Shown: positions 1 to 6,099 of the stretch, one piece after another
How the letters are laid out: every line of letters starts with the position of its first letter
How positions within the stretch are numbered: the first letter of the stretch is position 1
From: Spirochaetales bacterium
GTDB taxonomy: Bacteria > Spirochaetota > Spirochaetia > Treponematales > UBA12059
DNA length: 8,191 nt
Assembly (NCBI GenBank): GCA_004525355.1
Contig: SPCK01000076.1
Span: 1 to 8,191, forward strand
Reading direction: 5' to 3'
The notes under the pieces: generated by a model
Database searches by the model: none
What the model was told of the DNA's origin: nothing
Seen by the model: the letters and a program-made list of their open reading frames with translations, nothing else
Position numbers and translations under genes: made by a program

Positions 1-33
1 CAGAGCGTGGCGGTCCGCGGCGGCCGGTATGGT

Positions 34-1116
34 TCAGTCCAGATGCGCGAGATGACGGATCAAGGGAGCGGTTCGCTCGATGCGGAGCGGGAAGTCAGCC
101 GCGACGAGCGGATGTGCCTCGCCATCCATCTGAACCAGGATGTCGGCATCGTACATGATCTCGAGGGTGTTCGCGGAGAACAGTAGCGCCTCGGGAAATT
201 CGCGGTGCCTGCCGGAGGCGACGGGACCCTTGAGGGCGAGCTTCCTTAACAGCGGCATCTGCCGGATGGCGCACACGTTGTCGTCGTCCGGCAGGATGGG
301 ATTATTGCCTCCGTAGGTCCTTCGGCCGCTGATGCCAATGGCAATCAGGAGAAATTTCCCGTTAAGGCGGGTGGCTTCGGCGCCTGAGTTGTCGAGCGCG
401 ACGATCTCCATGTCACGGGGCGGGTAAATACGGTCGTACAGTACCGACGCTATGTCGAGCCATAGCTTGTAGAAATCGCCCGGCAGGCTGGATTTGAATC
501 TGTTTGTCTGCTGTGTGACATAGGCGTCCAAGCCGATGCTCGCGATGTTGAAGGATCGCCATTCGCCATCGGGGGCGATAACCGACGCGGGGCCACCGGG
601 TGATGGGATGACCCTGAGTGCCACCTGGGTGGCGATGCGTCCGTGCCCGGTAAGCCTGGAGAGCGCATCGACCAGAACCCTGCCGTCCGATCCATCATTG
701 CCCGTACCCATGGGAAGCCTGAGTACGATGAAGCGCTCCCGCAGCTCGTCCGGGGCCCTGGACAGGGCGTCCAGAAATTCGTGGCTCGTACCATCCCCGC
801 AAGCGAGGATCACCAACCACGTTCGCCGCTGCCGCATGGCAGCCTCGTCAAGGAACTCCTCCGCGATGCGCGCGGCGTGCCGAGGCGCCTCGGTTTGCCT
901 GACGCGCCATGATGGTGCCGGCTTCCTCGCCGGCATTGCTTCGGCTGCTGCCAGTACCGAGCCCAAATCGGATATAGCGGTGGACAGGCGCGTCGCGTGG
1001 GAGAAGCCGCCAGCCTTCGGGTTCAGAACGAGGGCGACTTCGAGGGGCTCGTCGGATGCAATTGGCGTCTTTTCGATGAGGTGCCGTATGCCGCTGATAA
1101 AGACACTCGGATCCAT
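34..1116 (-). CDS. Diacylglycerol kinase/lipid kinase family protein
   Basis: This 360-residue protein has the landmarks of the DAGK catalytic fold, which phosphorylates a lipid hydroxyl such as that of diacylglycerol using a nucleotide. Visible motifs are NPKAGG (32-37), the nucleotide-loop block CGDGT (106-110, usually GGDGT), PMGTGND (135-141), and a C-terminal beta-sandwich region with SFNIASIGLDAYV (188-200), YGGNNPILPDDD (268-279) and QMDGEAH (329-335). No signal peptide or membrane segment is apparent, so it is probably cytoplasmic and acts at the membrane face. The ATG at 1116 is preceded by AGGG only three bases away, a weak and tightly spaced ribosome site, but no better start lies nearby. 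The gene is divergent from the transporter gene to its right and is not part of the sugar operon. The family call is firm. The substrate is not determinable; other lipids are possible. The first glycine of GGDGT is replaced by Cys106. Confidence 0.85.
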   Translation of the reverse strand: MDPSVFISGIRHLIEKTPIASDEPLEVALVLNPKAGGFSHATRLSTAISDLGSVLAAAEAMPARKPAPSWRVRQTEAPRHAARIAEEFLDEAAMRQRRTWLVILACGDGTSHEFLDALSRAPDELRERFIVLRLPMGTGNDGSDGRVLVDALSRLTGHGRIATQVALRVIPSPGGPASVIAPDGEWRSFNIASIGLDAYVTQQTNRFKSSLPGDFYKLWLDIASVLYDRIYPPRDMEIVALDNSGAEATRLNGKFLLIAIGISGRRTYGGNNPILPDDDNVCAIRQMPLLRKLALKGPVASGRHREFPEALLFSANTLEIMYDADILVQMDGEAHPLVAADFPLRIERTAPLIRHLAHLD

Positions 1117-1292
1117 AATCCCTGCAGTGTACTATGATCAGTGCCCGTTGGAAAGATAATTCTGTCTACACGGCGCTTTCGATTTACTTGATAATAGGTG
1201 CCCGGAGTGAAGCGCTTTGCATTACAATGGAAGCCATTACCGGGGAATCGGCGGTTTTCAAGAGCCGAGCAGCCTGGTGGAAAGGCGGAATC

Positions 1293-2711
1293 ATGGAATT
1301 CTCCTGGAAAATCATCATTGATGCTGGAGTAATCTCCGCGGCCCTGTTGTTTGCCACTTTCCTGCGCTCGAAGTGGCGTTTCCTGCAACGATTCATGGTA
1401 CCCAACGCGCTTACCGCCGGCTTCATACTACTGCCGGTGTATAACTACTTGATGCCGGCCCTCGGCTATGAGGTGCATCGACTGGGAGACTTGGTCTATC
1501 ACCTGCTCAACATATCTTTCATCGCCATGGCACTGAGATCCAGGCCGGTCGTTGACAAGAAAGAAAAACACCGTTCGGTGTGGGCCATGTCCACGGTTAC
1601 CCTGTCCCAATATGGATTCCAGGCCCTGATAGGTCTCCTGCTGACCTGGGTGCTCTTCAGCACCGTGTCGCCCGGCTTGAACCCGGCATTCGGCCTGACG
1701 CTGCCCCTCGGGTTCGCCCTCGGGCCGGGACAGGCCTACGCCATTGGCAAGGGTTGGGAAGCCATGGGCTTCGAGGGCGCGGGATCGGTCGGCCTGACCA
1801 TGGCGGCGCTCGGTTTTCTATGGTCCTGTCTGGTCGGGGTCGGCCTTGTCAATTATGGCGTCCGAAAGGGCTACCTCCGCAAAGAATCGATGGAAGCCCT
1901 CAAGGACCGGTCGATGCGTACCGGAATCGTGCAGAAGGGCACCGAAAAACCCGTGGGAATGCGCAGCACGACCGACCTGGAAGCTGTGGACCCGCTGAGC
2001 CTGCACGCAGCTGCCGTTGCCTTTACCTATATCCTTTCCTATCTGCTCCTCCTGGGGCTTGGAAAGCTTCTCTCCTTCTTGGGGCCTTCGGGAACGGAAC
2101 TGGCGCGAAATCTCTGGGGCATCAATTTTATTTTTTCCGCAGTGACGGCGATGGCGGTCAGGTTGGTGATCGACAAGGTGAAGATCGGCCACATACTGGA
2201 CGATGATGCGCTGTCGAGGCTGTCAGGTTTCGCGGTGGACTACATGGTTACCGGAGCCCTGGCCGCTATTTCCCTGGTATTCGTCGGGAAATATTGGCTT
2301 CCCATTCTGGTTGTATCCACGGCCGGTGGCATCATCGCGACAGTGATGGTACCGTGGTGGTCGTCCCGCATTTTCAAGGATCATCGGTACGAACGCATGA
2401 TCATGCTCTTTGGCGTCTCAACGGGGACCCTGTCCACCGGCTTGGCGCTCCTGCGCATCCTCGATCCCGAATTCAAGACGAAGGTCTCCAGCGATTACAT
2501 GCTCTCTTCGGGTCTTTCATTCATACTGGCCATTCCCTTCATATTGAGCATAAATTTGCCTGCAAAGGCTGGCGAGCTGGGCGACTTGACGCTATTCTGG
2601 AACATGGTACTGCTGTCCTGTGGCTATCTGGTCTACTGTATTGCGGCCTTCGCTTTTATAGCGCGAGGCAGGAGCCTGGCCAGGCCGCTGAAATCGTGGC
2701 TCGACCAATAA
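1293..2711 (+). CDS. GltS-like sodium-coupled (ESS family) transporter
   Basis: This 472-residue integral membrane protein has about 12 hydrophobic segments, roughly at residues 8-24, 37-53, 66-82, 104-124, 132-150, 165-190, 237-262, 276-295, 314-332, 336-356, 369-390, 403-421 and 434-457. A hydrophilic loop of about 45 residues (191-235) separates the two halves. The overall pattern and the segments LPLGFALGPGQAYAIG (137-152) and STGTLSTGLALLRILDPEF (376-394) resemble sodium/glutamate symporters of the GltS type. In classical GltS the first pore loop carries a glycine-rich GGHGT-like motif; here it reads GPGQA, so glutamate should not be assumed as substrate. The frame stays open upstream to 1134, but the start at 1293 has AAAGGCGG just upstream and begins at the first hydrophobic segment. 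The preceding 53 residues look non-coding. It reads toward the sugar operon, which has its own promoter 57 bases downstream. No terminator was seen after the stop. Confidence 0.75.
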   Translation: MEFSWKIIIDAGVISAALLFATFLRSKWRFLQRFMVPNALTAGFILLPVYNYLMPALGYEVHRLGDLVYHLLNISFIAMALRSRPVVDKKEKHRSVWAMSTVTLSQYGFQALIGLLLTWVLFSTVSPGLNPAFGLTLPLGFALGPGQAYAIGKGWEAMGFEGAGSVGLTMAALGFLWSCLVGVGLVNYGVRKGYLRKESMEALKDRSMRTGIVQKGTEKPVGMRSTTDLEAVDPLSLHAAAVAFTYILSYLLLLGLGKLLSFLGPSGTELARNLWGINFIFSAVTAMAVRLVIDKVKIGHILDDDALSRLSGFAVDYMVTGALAAISLVFVGKYWLPILVVSTAGGIIATVMVPWWSSRIFKDHRYERMIMLFGVSTGTLSTGLALLRILDPEFKTKVSSDYMLSSGLSFILAIPFILSINLPAKAGELGDLTLFWNMVLLSCGYLVYCIAAFAFIARGRSLARPLKSWLDQ

Positions 2712-2767
2712 TGAGGGTCGGGGCTGACTGGCCGGTGGAATATTTTGGCTGAAATGACAGGTTTGTA

Positions 2768-2795
2768 TTGACAGCGCGGTTAAGCAGTGTATTAT
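2768..2795 (+). promoter_or_regulatory. Sigma-70-type promoter of the sulfoquinovoside operon
   Basis: A perfect -35 hexamer TTGACA (2768-2773) is followed after 16 bases by TATTAT (2790-2795), which matches the TATAAT consensus at five of six positions. Transcription would start near 2802, giving a leader of about 150 nt before the binding-protein gene. It is the best promoter match I found in the intergenic regions and the only one lying between the GltS-like gene and the operon. Confidence 0.75.
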
Positions 2796-2815
2796 TTTCA
2801 GTAGGAAACTAATAC
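2789..2815 (+). promoter_or_regulatory. Palindromic operator overlapping -10 and start site
   Basis: Left arm GTATTATTTTC (2789-2799) and right arm GAAACTAATAC (2805-2815) are inverted repeats matching at 10 of 11 positions around the five-base centre AGTAG. The left arm covers the whole -10 hexamer and the right arm lies just past the expected start site, which is where a repressor would block RNA polymerase. The half-site with AAACTAA recalls operators of ROK-family regulators such as Firmicutes XylR, but this resemblance is from memory, and no regulator gene is in the window. An RNA hairpin role is less likely because the left arm is mostly upstream of the transcript. Confidence 0.6.
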
Positions 2816-2951
2816 CTGCCTGCTGGATACCAGTGTTGGGCCTCGGTTTGGCTGCACCTTGCGAACCAGACCGTTGCCGATACGCACTCGATACCGAAGG
2901 CGAGCGGAATGCCGTAGGCTTCCGAAATTTCATTTTTCAGGAAGGAAGGAT
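2802..2951 (+). other. Untranslated leader of the operon with potential hairpins
   Basis: This stretch of about 150 nt between the predicted start site and the binding-protein gene has no credible reading frame. Three local hairpins can be drawn: CTGG/CCAG with a three-base loop (2823-2833); CGGTTTGG (2844-2851) with CCAGACCG (2866-2873), which includes one G-U pair; and CTTCCGAAA (2919-2927) with TTTC-A-GGAAG (2935-2944), which ends against the Shine-Dalgarno. I do not recognise a known riboswitch. The sequence CGATAC occurs twice, 11 bases apart (2878 and 2889). Confidence 0.4.
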
Positions 2952-4283
2952 ATGATGAAGTCAAAAGTAATGCTTTTCGTCATCGTTCTGCTGGCGGTTT
3001 CCGCTATGGCTGCTTTTGCCAATGGTGAGAAAGCTCCGGCCACTGCTGCCGCGATGCCACAGAGGACGATCAATGTCCTGCTGTGGGATGATCCGTATCC
3101 CAAGGCCCTGATGGCGATGCTTCCCGAGTTTACCGCTGCCACCAACATCACGGTCAACATCGAGATGCTCCAGCCGCCGCAGGTGCTTACCAAGACTGCC
3201 ATTTCCGTGACCAACACGACCACCGATTACGATGTAGTCGGAATCGATGAAGGCAACGTCCCGGTATTTGCATCGCTCCTCCTGCCCTTCGACTCTTGGT
3301 ACAAGGGTACGGTCTATCCCAAGACCGATCCCAAGTCTGTCACCCCCAAGATGTACAGCATCGGCACCTGGAACGGCGTCCAACTCGGCGTGCCCATCAA
3401 CGGCAACCTCTACGTCTGGATGACCCGCAAGGACCTGATCGAGAATCCGACCTATATGTCCCAGTTCAAGGCCAAATACGGCTACGCTCTCGGCGTTCCC
3501 AAGACATTCAAGGAACTGCTGGAGATGGGAACGTTCTTCAATGAGAACGGCATCGCTGCCGGATTCGGACCCTTCAATGGCGGTCCCGCCGGAGTACTTT
3601 CAGAAGCGGTATTCATGTGGGAGTCCTATGGTACCAAGTTTATCGACTTCACCGGCGGAACCTTCAAGGTCGTTCTCGATGAGGACAAGGCCGTCGAGGG
3701 TATGGAATTCTACAAGAAACTGATGACCATATCGCCCAAGGGCGCAGAGACCATGGCCCACGTGGAGCGCCAGGCTGCCTTTGCCGCCGATCCCAAGGGC
3801 GTGTTCTCGATGTTCATCTGGCCAGCCCAGATTGCCGCCTATGAGGACCCGACCAAGTCGCTGGTTGCCGGCAAGATAGCCTACTCTGCTCCGCCCGCCG
3901 GTCCCCGCGGCCAGGCCGCCGTTACCGGCGCCTGGGCCATCGCGATTCCCAAGGCATCCAAGAACCAGGAAGCGGCGGCCGAGTTCATCTACTGGTGGTC
4001 CAGCAAGGCCATCGCCGACAAACTCGTCCAGGCCAACACGATCCCGGCCCGCACCGAGACGCTGACCAACCCGGCGTATGCTTCCAGCAAGCCTTGGCTG
4101 CCCGCGCTCGCGGATTCGATGAAGGTGGCGGCTTCGAGGCCGCGCTTCAAGGAGATTGGACAGGTTCAGGACGTCGTCAAGAAATACTGGATCATGGGCA
4201 TTACCGGTGCCATGCCGACCAGGGACGCCGTGCGCGCCATCGTCAAGGAGACCAATGACATTCTTCAGAAGGCCGGCTACTGA
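2952..4283 (+). CDS. ABC transporter solute-binding protein (family 1), probable sulfoquinovoside binder
   Basis: This 443-residue periplasmic binding protein would capture a sugar and deliver it to the two permeases encoded next. A Sec signal peptide is visible: basic MMKSK, a hydrophobic core at 7-22, and probable cleavage after AFA at 21-23. No lipobox cysteine is present, so it should be soluble in the periplasm rather than a lipoprotein. The mature protein begins its first beta strand at INVLLWDD (40-47) and shows the usual family 1 organisation, with interior aromatic residues such as WNGV (140-143) and YWWSSKAIADKL (347-358), and about 420 mature residues. The repeated GGAAGGAAGGA before ATG 2952 and ATG 2955 is a strong ribosome site; either ATG could be used, differing by one residue. 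Placement at the head of an operon ending in a sulfoquinovosidase suggests sulfoquinovosyl glycerol or sulfoquinovose as ligand, as for SmoF. That substrate is an inference from context, not from binding residues. Confidence 0.85.
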   Translation: MMKSKVMLFVIVLLAVSAMAAFANGEKAPATAAAMPQRTINVLLWDDPYPKALMAMLPEFTAATNITVNIEMLQPPQVLTKTAISVTNTTTDYDVVGIDEGNVPVFASLLLPFDSWYKGTVYPKTDPKSVTPKMYSIGTWNGVQLGVPINGNLYVWMTRKDLIENPTYMSQFKAKYGYALGVPKTFKELLEMGTFFNENGIAAGFGPFNGGPAGVLSEAVFMWESYGTKFIDFTGGTFKVVLDEDKAVEGMEFYKKLMTISPKGAETMAHVERQAAFAADPKGVFSMFIWPAQIAAYEDPTKSLVAGKIAYSAPPAGPRGQAAVTGAWAIAIPKASKNQEAAAEFIYWWSSKAIADKLVQANTIPARTETLTNPAYASSKPWLPALADSMKVAASRPRFKEIGQVQDVVKKYWIMGITGAMPTRDAVRAIVKETNDILQKAGY

Positions 4284-4291
4284 CCGACCCC

Positions 4292-4305
4292 GGAGAGTCG
4301 CCTTG
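4292..4305 (+). promoter_or_regulatory. Ribosome site and TTG start of the first permease
   Basis: GGAGAG (4292-4297) lies five bases before TTG (4303-4305). The first in-frame ATG (4156) would overlap the binding-protein gene by 128 bases and add 49 residues that read as an out-of-frame copy of that gene. TTG 4303 places ten or so residues before the first membrane segment, as usual for MalF/UgpA-type permeases. Confidence 0.7.
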
Positions 4306-5202
4306 AAAGGGGCGGGAGGCCACGGGTCTCCCGTTCCTTTTTTGCTGCCGGCACTCCTCATAGTCTTCGCCGTACTCATTTTCCCGATTATCTTCTCCTT
4401 CGTCGTGTCTCTGTTCGACTGGCCCCTATCGGCCGGTGGCGGCTCCCGGCGTTTCATCGGTGCCAGCAACTACGTCGACCTGGTCAAGGACAAGGAGTTC
4501 TGGAACAGCCTCAAGTTGCAGCTTGGCTTCATATTCATCGCCATTCCGCTTGAACTTGTGCTGGGATTGGCAGCCGCGCTGCTGCTGAACAGGGAATTCC
4601 AAGGCGGACGGGTTATTCGGGCGCTTATCCTCCTGCCGGTGTTTTTCCTGCCCGTCGTCTCGGGCATGACCTGGCGATTCATGCTGCAGCCAAGGTATGG
4701 CGCGCTCAATAATTTTCTGTTGGCGCTCGGTGCTCCCGAGATCACCTGGCTCGGCGACCCGACCTTCGCCTACGCGGCCATAATAATCCAGGATATCTGG
4801 CGCATGTGGCCGTTTGTGTTCATGCTTCTGTACGCAGGCCTCGCCGGCATTTCCACTGACATTCTGGAAGCCGCGGAAATTGACGGCGCTCATTTCAGCA
4901 AGCGTCTGTTCAGTATCATCCTGCCTCTGTTGTACCCGACTATCCTGACGGCGCTGCTCTTGCGCATCATCGACGCCCTACGCATTTTCAGCGAGGTGTA
5001 CGTGATGACGGAAGGCGGTCCAGGCATGGCGACGACGCTATTCAGCCTGTACACCCACCGGCAGGCTTTCGGCTATATGAAGGTCGGTATGGCCAGCGCC
5101 ATGGCGATTTTCCTCTTGGTCATCTCGATCGTTTTCGCGGTCACGCTCGTTCGCAAGAACATGAGTCTCGAGAAGCTCGAGGAACGGGGAGGCGACCGAT
5201 GA
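4303..5202 (+). CDS. ABC sugar transporter permease, MalF/UgpA type
   Basis: This 299-residue inner-membrane subunit has six predicted helices, roughly at residues 10-35, 72-95, 104-121, 154-178, 201-221 and 261-283. The cytoplasmic coupling loop carries the EAA signature: EAAEIDGA (189-196) followed by the ILPLL element, where the ATPase docks. EVYVMTEGGPGMATTL (231-246) is the typical C-terminal block of the first permease in carbohydrate (CUT1) importers. The start is TTG, 19 bases after the binding-protein stop. The last codons overlap the next permease gene by four bases (ATGA), indicating translational coupling. A strong terminator-like hairpin occupies the first dozen codons. Together with its partner it would form the channel for the sulfoquinovoside importer, equivalent to SmoG or SmoH of Agrobacterium. 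The family call is firm; the substrate is inferred from the operon. Confidence 0.88.
   Translation: MKGAGGHGSPVPFLLPALLIVFAVLIFPIIFSFVVSLFDWPLSAGGGSRRFIGASNYVDLVKDKEFWNSLKLQLGFIFIAIPLELVLGLAAALLLNREFQGGRVIRALILLPVFFLPVVSGMTWRFMLQPRYGALNNFLLALGAPEITWLGDPTFAYAAIIIQDIWRMWPFVFMLLYAGLAGISTDILEAAEIDGAHFSKRLFSIILPLLYPTILTALLLRIIDALRIFSEVYVMTEGGPGMATTLFSLYTHRQAFGYMKVGMASAMAIFLLVISIVFAVTLVRKNMSLEKLEERGGDR
4306..4343 (+). terminator. Intercistronic terminator-like hairpin after the binding-protein gene
   Basis: The arm AAAGGGGCGGGAG (4306-4318) can pair with CTCCCGTTCCTTT (4328-4340) over 13 pairs, two of them G-U, around a nine-base loop. A run of six T (4338-4343) ends the structure. This resembles an intrinsic terminator or an mRNA-stabilising hairpin, but it lies immediately after the TTG start codon of the permease, inside its coding region. 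It could cause partial termination after the binding-protein gene and dampen permease initiation. Confidence 0.5.
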
Positions 5203-6032
5203 AGCTGGCTACAAAGAGAAAAACCATCACCATGGCCGTCGCGTTCTTCGCCATCGCCGTACTTCTTGTGGAACTCTATCCAATCGTTATCACACTGCTC
5301 AACGGGTTCAGGACTGACCTCGTAATCCTCTCGGGCCAGAAATTCTCGCTCAAGCAGCTGACGACAACCAGCTACGCCCTGGTGTTCAAGAATCGCCTGC
5401 TTATGAAGGCGATGGGCAATTCGATCATCGTCGGCATTTTCTCCACCGCGCTGTCTGTGGGTGTCGGAGCGATGGCCGCCTACGGCATCTCGCGCTTCCG
5501 TTTCCGGGGACGCAACGCCTTGGCGTACAGCTTCCTGGTGTTCCGCATGCTGCCGCAGATGTCGCTTGTCGTCGCCCTGTATCTCATGTTCAGGAGCATA
5601 GGCCTGCGTGACACGATATTCGGCATTACGCTTGCGCACTCGAGCTTCAACGTGCCATACGTCATCTGGATGCTCATTCCTTTCTTCACCGCCGTGGACA
5701 AGAGCTACGAGGAGGCGGCAATGGTCGACGGGTGCTCCCGCTGGAAGCTGTTCCACATGGTGTTCCTCCCCCTGGTTGCCCCTGGGCTGGTGGTCGCTGC
5801 GGTTTTCTCCTTCATCAACAGCTGGAACGAATTCCTGTACGCGCTCATACTGACCGGCGTGAATGCCCGGACGGCTCCCGTGGCGATAAGCAGCCTCATC
5901 GGCGGCGACACGCTGACCTGGGGACAGATGTGCGCGGCCAGTACGGTCATGCTCATGCCCGTATTCGTGTTTACCCTTGCCATGCAAAAGTTCTTGATCC
6001 GCGGTATCGCTGCCGGCGGCGTCAAGGGCTGA
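5199..6032 (+). CDS. ABC sugar transporter permease, MalG/UgpE type
   Basis: This 277-residue inner-membrane subunit has six predicted helices, roughly at 10-35, 70-96, 108-132, 141-163, 185-207 and 245-267. The EAA coupling loop reads EEAAMVDGCSRWKLF (171-185) followed by FLPLVAPGL (189-197), and SWNEFLYALILT (208-219) is the characteristic block of second permeases of CUT1 importers. It ends with the usual basic tail FLIRGIAAGGVKG. The ATG overlaps the TGA of the preceding gene (ATGA), with GGGGAGG about five bases upstream, so the two permeases are translationally coupled and should be made in equal amounts as a heterodimer. A rho-independent terminator follows 22 bases after the stop. Its sugar is inferred from the SQase gene next door. 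Confidence 0.9.
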   Translation: MKLATKRKTITMAVAFFAIAVLLVELYPIVITLLNGFRTDLVILSGQKFSLKQLTTTSYALVFKNRLLMKAMGNSIIVGIFSTALSVGVGAMAAYGISRFRFRGRNALAYSFLVFRMLPQMSLVVALYLMFRSIGLRDTIFGITLAHSSFNVPYVIWMLIPFFTAVDKSYEEAAMVDGCSRWKLFHMVFLPLVAPGLVVAAVFSFINSWNEFLYALILTGVNARTAPVAISSLIGGDTLTWGQMCAASTVMLMPVFVFTLAMQKFLIRGIAAGGVKG

Positions 6033-6054
6033 TACTCATTAGCTGCTGTCAAGA

Positions 6055-6088
6055 ACCCGCCCGCGTATAAGTCGGGCGGGTATTTTTT
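6055..6088 (+). terminator. Rho-independent terminator (possibly leaky) before the SQase gene
   Basis: The arm ACCCGCCCG (6055-6063) pairs perfectly with CGGGCGGGT (6073-6081) in a nine-base stem with a nine-base loop, followed by A and six T (6083-6088). This is a textbook intrinsic terminator. The Shine-Dalgarno GGAGG of the next gene starts at 6090, so expression of that gene from the upstream promoter would need read-through. No convincing separate promoter was found in the 67-base gap. Confidence 0.8.
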
Positions 6089-6089
6089 C

Positions 6090-6094
6090 GGAGG
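6090..6094 (+). promoter_or_regulatory. Ribosome binding site of the SQase gene
   Basis: GGAGG lies five bases before ATG 6100. It is separated by one base from the T tract of the upstream terminator, so a ribosome bound here and the terminator hairpin would be close neighbours on the transcript. Confidence 0.75.
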
Positions 6095-6099
6095 TTACC

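Noticed and set aside
536..1159. A long plus-strand reading frame opposite the lipid kinase gene
   Set aside because: It is the complement of a gene with clear family motifs, has no ribosome site and no recognisable protein features.
1210..1217. AAGCGCTT palindrome upstream of the GltS-like gene as a LacI/CcpA-type operator
   Set aside because: Eight-base palindromes are expected dozens of times in this length by chance, and the flanks do not extend the symmetry or match a cre site.
1134..1292. A 53-residue N-terminal extension of the GltS-like protein
   Set aside because: The extension is not hydrophobic in the family pattern and lies in the divergent intergenic region. ATG 1293 has a good ribosome site and starts at the first membrane segment.
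1117..1292. Promoters for the divergent lipid kinase and GltS-like genes
   Set aside because: Several -10-like words (GATAAT at 1155 and 1190, TACAAT at 1223) exist, but none has an acceptable -35 at 16-18 bases, so no specific promoter is claimed.
2742..2755. ATTTT-GGCT-GAAAT as a second copy of the operator
   Set aside because: The arms are short and the spacing between TATTTT and GAAA is four bases, versus six in the main palindrome, so it is not a convincing repeat of it.
4156..4302. An ATG start for the first permease inside the binding-protein gene
   Set aside because: It would overlap by 128 bases and add residues that are only a frame-shifted reading of the binding-protein gene; TTG 4303 has a well-spaced GGAGAG.
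3600..4469. A 289-codon minus-strand reading frame across the binding-protein gene
   Set aside because: It is a shadow frame in GC-rich coding DNA with low-complexity translation; the opposite strand encodes a clear ABC binding protein and permease.
5073..5987. A 304-codon minus-strand reading frame across the second permease
   Set aside because: Its translation is rich in His, Glu and Arg with no fold signature, as expected opposite hydrophobic membrane-protein codons.
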